In this document: positions 9,557-19,154 of the stretch, in pieces
How positions within the stretch are numbered: the stretch's first letter is position 1
How the letters are laid out: each line of letters starts with the position of its first letter
Program-made: the position numbers and the translations under genes
Notes under the pieces: model-generated
Seen by the model: only the letters and a program-made list of their open reading frames with translations
Told to the model about the DNA's origin: nothing
The model's database searches: none
DNA from: Anaeramoeba flamelloides
Lineage: Eukaryota > Metamonada > Anaeramoebidae
Assembly (NCBI GenBank): GCA_027625915.1
Contig: JANTQA010000023.1
Coordinates: 9,982,001-10,046,000, forward strand
DNA: 64,000 bases
Direction of reading: 5' to 3'

Positions 9557-12500
9557 TCATGTGGAAAAAAAGAGATCTTCGAAAAGACAAATAATCACAA
9601 AGAAAATTGGGGCTATGTAGTGTCTTTGAAAATGGATTTAATTATTCATAAAAAATATTGTTGTTCAACTTTTTTTCAGTGAAAGTTCAGTAATAAAAAA
9701 TGGGTAATGCTCATTTCAAAAATTGTGACTCACTTTTTTTTAGTTTTTGGTTTTATTTTTTTTTAATTTTTAATATATCAGGCTTTTATAGATTTAGAAT
9801 GACTTAAAAGTTAATTACAAATCATATTGAGTTTTTAATTTTTCTTGAATACTAAAGGATAAATTTTTTTTTTCAATTTATTATTTCAGGTGAGTCACAA
9901 TTTTTGAAAAAGAGTTTATGATAAACAGAAAATTCATTTTCTGGATCATACTTGCCTTTTTATAATAGGATTTTATGGTTATGTGATAGCCTATTACAAA
10001 CCGTGAAATTTTATAATAGAACAAAAATTTCCCTTTTTTGAGAGAGAAAATATTAAAATTTGAATTTTTGAACTACAAAACTTCTGAATGATCAATAATT
10101 TAGAAAAATTTTCTGGTTTTTGGTGGTTTTTGTGGAACTTAATTTCTAAAGATCTTAATATCAAAAGGCAAGACCATTTCAAAGAAATCATCAAATTCTA
10201 TATTTGATGTTTGGAAACTTTGTTTTGAATTTGTTTCGTAAATAACAAGATTTTAATCTCTAGTCTTTCAAATAAAGAATTTTTTAAAAAAAACTCTGTC
10301 AAACCATAAAATACATATGATAGCGTTTAACCAAAGATTTTTTTTTTTGTATTTAACTGAGACAAAAAAGTCAATTCCTATGACTGTCAAATTTCACGGT
10401 AGGTTTGGAACGACTGTAATCGAATTTATAGAGACATTCGAACTATTGATCATAAATTTGATTTACATTCAATAGTAACATACTTTGATTTTAAACTTCT
10501 CCTTGGTAGACACTAATCTCGAAGGTCAAGAAATATGCTGTTAGTCATGAAATTAATATTCACATACCATACTGATATTTGATTAATAAATGGGACAAAT
10601 TTTTCACTTTCTTATCATTTTCCTTTTGTGATTTCTACGAAGAGAGTTTCCAAAGAAAAAGATCTTAATTTGTTATGTCTCTGTTTATTTGTTTTGGCCC
10701 CTTTTTTGTACTCTTGGCTGGTATATATTTGTTTGAGTTGCACCTTGGAGGAGAATGAAGAATCCCAAATGAAAGTTAGATTTCAGAATTGAAAAAAAAA
10801 AATAATCAGTTGAAATTTTCTCCATTTCGATTGCAAATACCAGTAAAATTTGTAGAGCACTTAAAAAGCCTTCTGTTGTTGGATTTGATTTCTCAAAACT
10901 ATTTACGATTTCAGATTAGTTTTACAATTCACACACCAAAAACCCTTCTCGGGTTTTACTATTTTTCTGTATGAAAAAAAAAAAAAAAAAAAAAAATAAA
11001 ATTTAGCTTACAGTTGATTCCTGTTTCTTCTTCAACAAATTCTTTAATTTCATGTTTTTCTTCAATACTAAAATGTTGCATAATAAGTTGCAAAATTTCT
11101 TCAGAATTAAAGGCATTCCTTTTCAATACCTTTTTTGTTGTTCTTAATTTCCCATAAGTCTGGGTTTTCAAGATCGGCCTCATTTTTTCTCTTAATACCA
11201 ATAAATCAGGGTGGTTGTTCATTAATTTTGTTACCCACACAGATTTTTTGTTTTTTAATTCTTGGGGGATTTGTGCTTTTTTATTGTTTTGCATTTTTTG
11301 TGTTTTTTCCAATTTATCGATTTTTTTTAAATTGTTTGAGATTTGCTTATTTATTTTGATCATCCGGTCTCCGATTTGAACAATGTCCATCCCAAATTTG
11401 GTTTCTACAGAAGAAAAGGCTTTTGAGAGTTGCTGATTTTCTTTTTCAATCGTTTTAATTTCTTCATTCCTGAGCTTCATTATTTTTTCGATTTCAACTA
11501 AACAATTAAAAACAGAAAACAAAAAACAGAAAACAAAAAAAAGAAAAAAACGAAATAGTTATGTTAAAAAGGAATAGAAAGCGAAAATAAGAATACTAAT
11601 TATTATTAGAACAATTCAATATTAAGCTTACGGTTTTCTTGTTCTTTTGATTGCATTAGATCTTGGAATTTCTTTTTTTCTTTTTCTAAATTGCGATCCA
11701 ATTCTTTTATTTTCTCTTTTTCTTTTTCAAATTCCTGTTGCACATCTTTTTTTTGGTTTTCAATTTCGTTTAATTTTTCATCAATGTTCTCAGGATTGAT
11801 TTCTTTTTGCTCCATTAGATTGTTAATTAAACCTTTCGAGATTTTAGTCTTGAGTTGCGTTTCTTTTTCCTCATTTTTTAAGATTTCAAGTTTTTTTTTC
11901 AAGTTTTTTATCTTTTGGATCTTCTCTTCATTTGCAATTAACTTTTCTGGATTTAATCCTTTTTCTTTGATTGTTTTACAAAGAACCTCAAACCTTTCTT
12001 GGATTTTTTTCTTTAAATTGACATTCTTTTCATAAATTAATGTTCTTTGTTTTACTTTTTCCAGCAAGCTTTGTTGGATGATTTCATATTTAAGATACTT
12101 TGCTGTGCCATTATTGGAATTCGAATGAAGTGGAAGAAATAAACCATGGTTTGGTTGGCACTCAAAATATTGTATTCCATCTTTTGTGCCATCACAGTTC
12201 CCATCTAATTGTTTTGAATAGAGACGTTTAAAGATAATTAAAAATTTTTTTGTTATTTGTAATTTGTTTTTTTTTTATATTTATTTTTTGAATAGGGTGT
12301 CGAAAGGTTGAAGAAAAAACATTTTAATTTTTAATAAGTTAAGATCTGTTTGTTTTGGAAACAAAAAAAACAAAATTGTTTTTGTTCGAAAAAGAAAAAG
12401 TAATTTTGTTACTTGGTTTGTTTAATTTACAACCAATGTAAATTTGCTCTGAAATTCCTGTTTTTCCAATGAATTGAACAATTCCTTGCTTTGTTCCTTG

Positions 12501-12557
12501 GATTTTGATTTGATCTCCAACCTGAACTTTTGTTGAGCCTTTCTTTTTTTCTGTCAT
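6003..12557 (-). CDS. CAP-Gly / coiled-coil / LisH-like / RasGEF protein (970 aa, 5 exons)
   Basis: Inferred exons: 12557-12413, 12204-11632, 11497-11012, 8465-7417 and 6662-6003. All introns are GT-AG, phases agree, and the total is 971 codons including TAA. Exons 1-2 form a CAP-Gly domain split by an intron (GDQIKIQGTKQGIVQFIGKTG, then DGTKDGIQYFECQPNHGLF). Exons 2-3 encode a long Lys/Glu coiled coil and end in a LisH-like helix pair (ILQLIMQHF..ETGIN). Exon 4 carries acidic runs, an Asn/Glu/Gly repeat, the RasGEF N-terminal domain (FIRAFLMTYHDFLKPEHLF) and the start of the catalytic CDC25 domain (IEFARQITLF). Exon 5 completes it (ELINQAWSK, INNFDGLL, IPYLGVYLTDLTF). It is predicted to catalyse GDP release from a Ras-family GTPase and to be tethered to microtubules. 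ATG 12557 is preferred because the CAP-Gly starts soon after; an in-frame ATG at 12623 is probably 5' UTR. No splice junction has RNA support here. Confidence 0.8.
6663..7416 (-). other. Intron 4 of the CAP-Gly-RasGEF gene
   Basis: The donor GTATGA follows KIQ and the acceptor ATAAATAG precedes PSEL, in phase 0. The join restores the invariant start of the RasGEF catalytic domain. The same position is interrupted in the paralogue (33354-36471). It is AT-rich and no element was recognised inside. Confidence 0.75.
8564..8608. repeat. (ATA)15 microsatellite
   Basis: A perfect trinucleotide run inside the repeat-filled intron of the CAP-Gly-RasGEF gene. Confidence 0.95.
9360..10416. mobile_element. 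Element B copy 1, TA-inserting Tc1/mariner-like MITE, filled by A
   Basis: The terminal inverted repeats read CAGCCGTTCCAAACCTACCG on the left and the complement of CAGTCGTTCCAAACCTACCG on the right, flanked by TA on both sides (9358-9359 and 10417-10418). The paralogous L sequence at 23141-23160 is the empty site with a single TA. The TIR start and the TA duplication match Tc1/mariner-type DNA transposons. No transposase frame is present. Element A is nested at 9396-9909. Confidence 0.8.
9396..9909 (-). mobile_element. Repeat family A, copy 2 (nested)
   Basis: A reverse-orientation copy of family A. Read on the minus strand it starts TTTCAAAAATTGTGACTCAC (9909 downward) and ends at GAGTCAAAATTTATGAAA (about 9413-9396). 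Internal inverted termini delimit a 9714-9909 subunit. The T-tract at 9508-9549 corresponds to the A-tract in copy 1. It lies inside element B. Confidence 0.8.
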
Positions 12558-13086
12558 TTTGAAAAAAAATTGGGGAAGTGTTGAAAAATGGAAAAAATAT
12601 TTATGTTGAAAATATTTTTTCAATTCCGTTTGTGAAATAATTTTTTATTGAGGTTTTCATTTTGAAAGAAGAATTTTTTGTGACTTTTTTTAATGACTTC
12701 GTTCTAATTTGTAATTTACTCTTTGGTTCTGAGATTCTGGGAATTCTATTTTTTTAGCTTTTTTTTCCAATGCAAATAAAAAATTCTCCTGATATTCGAA
12801 AAGTAATTTTAATTGTTAAGGACGAGGTCTTTGATAAAAAAAAACTTGTTCTGTTCAAGAAAATTTTGGTGTGAAAAAGTTCAGAAATACTATTTGTTGT
12901 AAAATAAATTGAAGAAAATTTTCATACAGTTTTCGAAAAAAAAGAGAATTAATCATTTAACATTTCAAAATTTAATTCTTATAACAAGCCTAAAATAATT
13001 GTCCCCCTTTTAGAATTGGAAACTTTCTTGATTTATTTTCATTATTGAGATAATTTTTTTGGAAAGCTGAATGAAAAATTTGATTT
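12414..13086. other. 5' region of the CAP-Gly-RasGEF gene
   Basis: 12558-13086 lies upstream of the minus-strand start and must contain the promoter and 5' UTR. It is AT-rich, with no TATA box or motif that can be assigned with confidence. 12414-12557 is exon 1. A LINE insertion bounds the region on the upstream side. Confidence 0.4.
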
Positions 13087-14290
13087 ATTTTTTTTTTTTA
13101 TTGTAATTTAAGGGAGGAGTTTAGAATTCCTCTTGTTTGCCCGAATTCCTAAACTTGAATTTAGAAATCGTATAATAGATTCAAACATACTCTTATTATC
13201 TACTAAAGCTAATAAAGATATTGAATCTTGTTTATTAATAATATTATAAATATTATTATTATTTAAAATAAGTGAAAAATTATTTTTTTCTAATTCAGAA
13301 ATCCAGATTTTCCGATTATTTTCATAGGCTGGGCAGTTCCAGAGAAAATGATCCAAATCTTCAATGATATCCAAATCTTTATTTATTTTACACAATTGAC
13401 AAAATTGTGATTTATTTTTGTTCATAAAATAAGAATATCTATTAAGATAATTTGTATAATTTCTTAACTTTAGAATAGAAGTTGAACCCTTCCATTTTAA
13501 ATATTTTTTGCTGTTTGTTAATATTACCCTGTATCAAAATTATTTTCAAATAATTTTGTACTTTCCAACTTGGACTATTTTTTAATTGATTAATTCTGTA
13601 AACTTCGAGTTCAGATTCTAATTCTTTTAAATTTCGAGCTTTCCAATTAATGTTTTCTGTTTCTTTTTCTCTGAAGGGGAGAAGATTTATTAATTTATCA
13701 AATCCCAAAATTTTTAATTTTTGAATTAATTTGAATTTTCTTTTGTAAATTGTGATTCTTGCCAAATCAATTTTTGCTTCAGTTTTATAGATAAGTCTTG
13801 GGGAATGTGGGTTTATTAAAAGCGATTCTGTGATTTTCTTATTAATCCAAATATCAATTTTTTTGAAATCGGATTCTGTAAAGTCAAATATCTCCAACCC
13901 ATATAATAGTTGACTATGTAAAACGGCTTTAAAGAATTGAATTTTTAACCCATTAGAAAAATTCCTTTCTTTAAAAATATGTAGGATTTTTTCAAAATTA
14001 TTATTGACCTTATCAAAGTTAAATTTTAGATGAGTTTTTTTATCTAACCAAATACCAAGATATAAAATTTCTTTTGGTATTAGGGTTTTTTTTGTTTTAT
14101 CATCATTTGGATTCATTCCAAAATCTTTTATTATTTTATATATTTTTTGTAATTGATAATTTATTTCAATCATTGATCCTTTCATTATTAATATCAAATC
14201 ATCAGCAAACATCTGTACGTGTATTGCTAGTGAAAAATTTGATTTATTTATTTTGCAATTAACGGTACCAATATGAAGAATGAACAAATA
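13087..14290 (-). mobile_element. LINE (non-LTR retrotransposon), 5'-truncated copy 1
   Basis: On the minus strand the copy encodes the 3' half of a LINE ORF2: a reverse transcriptase from motif C (VQMFADDLILIMKG, about 14170-14220) through the thumb, then a C-terminal zinc-finger-like segment CQLC..LDHFLWNCPAYENNRKIW (about 13320-13420). The two parts lie in different frames (14287-13442 and 13425-13108), so there is a frameshift near 13440-13480. The body ends at 13108 and is followed by a short A-tail on the minus strand (13087-13101). Motifs A and B and the endonuclease are absent, the usual outcome of 5' truncation. It is dead but fairly well preserved. It sits just upstream of the RasGEF gene, on the same strand. 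Confidence 0.85.
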
Positions 14291-16560
14291 AATTTATAGA
14301 ATCATTTCAAGGGCTATCCTAATTTTAAGTTCTCTGTATAATGTTTTGAAATAAAATATATTAGCCAAGAAAAATTCTTTAAGAGTTAGTGAAAGAAAGG
14401 AAAGTCAAAAAATTTGAATTCTTGTTATCTTTTTTTTTGTTATTGATGAAAATGATTGAAAAAATATAATGATCCAAAAACTTCGTAAAATTCTAGAACA
14501 AAACAAGAGAAATTTAAAATCGATAATTTACCTAACTTCCCTTACTTTCTATTTTAATCAAAGTCTATTTATCCCATCCTCAATAAAATTTCAAGTATTT
14601 TCAAGGAAGTGGAAAGTAAGTAACAAAGAGATTTTGATTTTAGAAACTTTTCAAATATATATATAATAGATTTTTAAGATCATGGTACTTGAAAAGTAAA
14701 AAAAATGTAAAATTTCAAAAATATATAGTAATTTAATATTAATTTGGCTCTTAGTTGATTGGCCAACATCTTAATATGTGTTTTAAAGGATGTGTTAAAA
14801 TAACTTTTTGAAAAATTAATTTATGAAATTATGATTTGGGGATGAAATTAACTTAGTTATTATTTTTATTGAAAAATAAAAACAAAAAAAATAACTTTTT
14901 TTCTATGCATATTTATATTGGTTATTTATAAAAAAAAGATCTTTATTTAATAATATCCTACTGATTTCGAGTATTATTAAATTTTTCTTGGTTTATTTTA
15001 TTATTTTTTTATTTTTGAGAAATAAATAGTCCAGTTCTTGGAAATTTGTCTTAATATTAAAAATAGAAGATACAAGGTAATAGAAGAAAAATGAATTTTC
15101 TCTTGATCTTAATTAATCAGTCATGTTTTTTTTTTCAAAAAAATAGATTTTACAATGTTTTGGTATTAATGAGTGTTAGCTATTTTGAGAGTTTAAAAGG
15201 GTGTAGCAAATAACTTTTCAAAAAGTTGGAATTTAGAAACAATTACTTTTTTGAGTTGAGTGTCTCTTATTTTAAAACATTTTTAAAGAATACAATATTT
15301 CTTCTCGCTTTAAAGATCTAAAAAGAATGAAAAACTACAAAGAATTTTTTTTTTTTTTGTGTTTTTAATTTTTTTTTCAGAAGAACCACACTTTTCACCA
15401 CATAATAACTCAGACAATTTAACTCATTGTTTCAACAACTATCAAAATATTCTTCTTTCTGAGCGATATAAATATCACTCTCTCAATCAAAATATATTGC
15501 TTATTATCTCTTTTTCGTACAAATAACGATAGGTATTTGTTAATAATAACATTTTAACATTTAAATGTTGAGAATTTTATTTATTTTTTGTTTGTTTTTC
15601 TTACTTTTTCAAGAATTTCAAAAATTTGGTTATTATTAGTGAGTAATTCAGGTTTTTTAATGTTTATAATCTTCTTTTTGTTAATTGATAATTCAGAAAT
15701 AAGGATTATATTTCAGTACCAATTCAAAAAATATTTACTGACCCAAAAATTTTTATTTTTTATGTGGAAATTAGAGTAAGTTTTCTTAATGGTAAAAACA
15801 TAATACATTATTTTTTGGTTTTTTCAGTGTAATCTAATTAATTTATTATTTTTTTAAACAAAATTTCCATTTTGGAAAATTCTATTACAGAAAAAAAAAT
15901 TTTGTTTTTTGTAAAGTTTGTTTTTATAAAAAATAATTTATTTATAACGTGAAAAAGATGCAACAATGAATTCAAGAATAAAAGGGATCATACAAAAAAA
16001 AAATGACAAATAATGACCAAAAAAGAAGAAATAAAAGACCATTGTAAGTCTATTAAAACCAAAAATCAATTTAGTGAAAAACAAAAAATAGAACAAAAAT
16101 TGTAATTATCAAGTTTTCAAACCTTCTTGGGGAAGTAGAAATATCCTTCATAACATCGAAAACCCATAAAAAATTAACCTTAAAAACAAAAAAGAACCAA
16201 ATTAAACTATTTAAAAAGATGTAAAAATTAAAATAGAAATAAGATTCATTCCAAATTATTTGGACTTTTTTACAAACAAAAGAAAAGTATTCCGATTTTA
16301 AAATTAATAAAAACTTATTAAACTGTAAATATAATATTCAGTGCTTATTTATACAATTGAAATATCTAAAAAATAATTTAGATGGTTTAGAATCAATATT
16401 TTTCATTTTTTACATAAATTAAATAAAATAAAAACAATATTTTTTTTTCATATATTCTCTTGATTGAATTTTTTTGATTCCAAGAAGAGTTTTAAAGGAA
16501 AACCATCAATTTTTTACTTCTTAATATTGTGAGATACTGAAAAAAAAAGTATATATAACC
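14291..16560. other. Intergenic, no gene recognised
   Basis: AT-rich sequence with only short spurious open frames. Two similar blocks at 14780-14840 and 15190-15245 (AGG.TGT..AAATAACTTTT) look like an old local duplication. Confidence 0.45.
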
Positions 16561-16579
16561 TGAAACTAAAAAAAAAAAA

Positions 16580-17310
16580 AAAAAAAACAATGACTAAAAA
16601 TGGCCAAAGGCTTTCAAAAAAATCAGATTAAAAATCAAAAAAAAAAGTAAGACAATTAAATCAACAACCCCAAAATTTCTGTTCATTATTAATTATTGAA
16701 TTATATTAAATTAACCAAAATTATTGTTGCAGTGATTTTGGGAGTCCTTAAATAAAGATGTAATTGATTTTTTTTTTTACCAATTGCTTCTTAAAACACC
16801 TTTTTTTGAAAATTGCTTATTATTCACCTTTTTAAGAACTATTTTCATTTTATTTCTTTTTTTCTTTTTCAATTTTTTTTTTTTGCTCTTGAAACATAAT
16901 TTGGGTATATTCTTCTTATGAACACTCATATTACCCACAATTAAAAGCTTAAATAAAATTTAAGAAACCCCAATAAAAGGATATCTAAAATATAATTTAC
17001 ACTTCTTCTATTTGATAAAAAAAAATGGTTTTCTTTTATTTCATTTATTTTAATTGTTTTTGAGTTTTTTATTTTGTATTATTCAAAAAAAGATTAGATA
17101 AATATTTTAGTTGTTTCGTTGAAAATTTCTCACAGGTTTTAATAAAAATTTGAATTTGTAAGAATGAAATTGCAAATAATAAAAAATTCATTTTGATTAT
17201 TATTATTAATAGAGTGTAAATTAAACTCTAAATTTTGTCCCTTTTACTTAAAATATTTCTCAAGGTGAAATTTAAGTGTAAAATCATAGATTTCATAATA
17301 AATTAATTCA
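16580..17310 (+). repeat. Dispersed repeats P and K
   Basis: P (16580-16790; GATTTTGGGAGTCCTTAA) recurs in inverse orientation at 48880-49090 (CTCCCAAAAATCACAG). K (about 17205-17310) contains TTTACTTAAA followed by AAAATCATAGATTTCA and recurs at 45840-45960 and 48650-48760. An inverted K end is present at about 16985-17010 (TTTACACTTCTTCTATTTG), so P and K may be parts of one element of about 0.7 kb. No coding potential is seen. Confidence 0.55.
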
Positions 17311-18059
17311 ATATATTAATTTCAAACTATCTTATTTTAAAAATGAGTCATTCTGATTACCTTCATTTAATTTTTTATGAAATATCACTATAAACCAAAT
17401 TCCAAAAATTTCAACACAATTTAAACAGTTGAAAGAATAACAATACCACACTTTACATTCAATTAGGAAATAATGTTTATTTGGCAAGCTATTTCATTTT
17501 TTGTTCATTTCATTTTTTTGAGTTACGTAATATTTTTGGTTAGATCTTATTTTTTTTTGATATTTGATAGAAAGTTAGTGTTGAGTTTGTGAAATTAAAA
17601 ATCACATAAAATTAGCTGGTGGTATCTTATTATTGGATCAATTAACAATTGTTGATGAAATTTCAAAAAATTTACCAATACAAATTTTTTAATACATATG
17701 ATGAATATACCTGTTTTGATACTCTTTGTTTAGAAATATCAAATTTAGTCACTTTGAAATTATCTCTTTAATAGAATAAATGATGTTTCATTTAACCTTA
17801 ACAATAAATCCATAAGAATTTTTTTCTGATGGTTTCATCTATTTGAACACATCATTTTTTATTTTTTCTTGTCCTTGATATAGAAAAATAAATTAAGATT
17901 CAAATACTTCTGATGACCGGATATATCTAGATATGCTTTGAATCAGAAGTCTCAAATTTAATAACCTAAAAAGTAACCCTTTAATTGATTAGATGAGATT
18001 TCATCTTACCCTTAACAATACATCCAATATAATTTTTTTTTCTGCTTGTTTCATCATTT
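17311..18059. other. Intergenic with a diverged local repeat
   Basis: Blocks at about 17770-17850 and 17985-18060 share a TTTCATTTAACCTTAACAAT-like sequence, a TTTTTTTCTG run and TGTTTCATC. The second block is preceded by CAGAAGTCTCAAATTTAATA, which is also related to 2938-3020. No gene is seen. Confidence 0.45.
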
Positions 18060-18500
18060 TGGACTTACCAATTTTTTATTTATTTTTTTTTATATTTTTT
18101 TCTTTTCTTTCGATAATACTGATTAATTATAAAATCATTAATACTACGTTACTTAAATATTGTTGTAAATTACTTTTGGAAAAATACAATTTTTTTTTTT
18201 TTTTATTATTTTTGATTTTGGGTTATTCAGTGATTTTCGAATTTTCGCAACGGGTTATATTTTTTTTTCATAGGTAGGATATACCCATAAAAAATGATTA
18301 ATATTTCCAACAATTTTGTTCTTTTCATCTTTTAAACAAAAAGGACAATTTTAATTTGAATTTTTATTTATAACATAGTATGATATATTTAAGCAGTGGG
18401 AAAATTATCCGAATTTTAGATTTGTTGAACTTGATGGATGAATAAACTCTTTTTTATTTTTAACAGGTCGGAAAATGAAAAATACTTTGAAATTTATGAT
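18060..18500 (-). mobile_element. LINE fragment, copy 3 (highly decayed)
   Basis: Minus-strand translation of about 18260-18420 gives CPFCLKDEKNKIVGNINHFL followed by WVYPTYEKK, preceded by LNISYYVINKN. This aligns with the C-terminal zinc-finger-like segment of LINE copy 1 (YLNRYSYFMNKN..CQLC..HFLWNCPAYE). Several stops and A-tract expansions follow. Outer limits are approximate. Confidence 0.6.
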
Positions 18501-18839
18501 CGCAAAAAATAATTTTAAAAATTTTTGGGTGATTTCTTCCTTTTTTTTATTAAATTATTTTTTAGACTTTTCATACACATTGTCTTTAAACAATAATGAT
18601 GGACTGATAATTATACAACAAAAAAAAAAAGGTTCTTTTTTTCCCATTTCAATGCCCTGCATCCCAAAACATTATCAATAAATATTCATAAAACACAAGA
18701 ATTTTTTAAGTTATCAAAATGACCCTAGAAAATCATTTCTGGATTGAAAATGTAGACTAGTATTATTTTACAATCCATTTCTTAAGGTTAGTCACTATAC
18801 TACTTGAGATATCGTCAGACAAATTCACAAATCTTATCT

Positions 18840-19085
18840 TGAAACAAAATATTAGATTAAAAATTCTCTAGATATTCTTTTTAAAGTCCTAAAAACTAAA
18901 CACATTAACAAAGGAGTCCAAAAAAAACTCCAGTATTCTAAAGAGAATTATTTTTAGTCTCAATCAACTACCTTAAAAATAATATTTTGATTCGAAATAT
19001 AAAACTTTAAAGTCTCTTTATTTTCTTTTTAAAGTCCTAAAAACCAAACAACTTTAAAAATAAGTTCGAAAAAACACTTAATTAT
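18840..19085. repeat. Local direct duplication upstream of SEC24
   Basis: Two imperfect copies of a block containing TTCTTTTTAAAGTCCTAAAA lie at about 18875-18930 and 19025-19080. The function is unknown. It lies in the presumed promoter region of the SEC24 gene. Confidence 0.5.
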
Positions 19086-19154
19086 TTGAATACACTCATC
19101 ACACAAAATCCAAAATACCAAAAGATTTTCATTTTTTTCTTTATCTTTGATTCT

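Larger units (their letters stand above)
8680..10535 (+). repeat. Repeat family L, copy 1, split by element B
   Basis: 8680-9359 aligns along its length with 22500-23153 (for example AACTAATCTACATTTCG, TAGTCTGAATATTGA in copy 2 and the matching GAGTCTGAATATTGA here, and ACAAGG..CATTTGTAATTG). After an insertion of 1057 bp the similarity resumes at 10417 (AATCGAATTT against AATCGATTTT, then CTTCTCCTTGGTAGA against CTTCTCATTGGTAGA). There is no coding potential, and the family's class is unknown. Confidence 0.75.
8466..11011 (-). other. Repeat-filled intron 3 of the CAP-Gly-RasGEF gene
   Basis: The donor GTAAGC lies after the LisH-like ETGIN and the acceptor TAG before YEYQKQPESILVTLLRL, in phase 1. 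At about 2.5 kb it is more than three times any other intron of this gene, because it contains repeat L interrupted by element B, which in turn contains element A. An A-tract sits directly inside the donor end (10979-10996). Confidence 0.75.
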
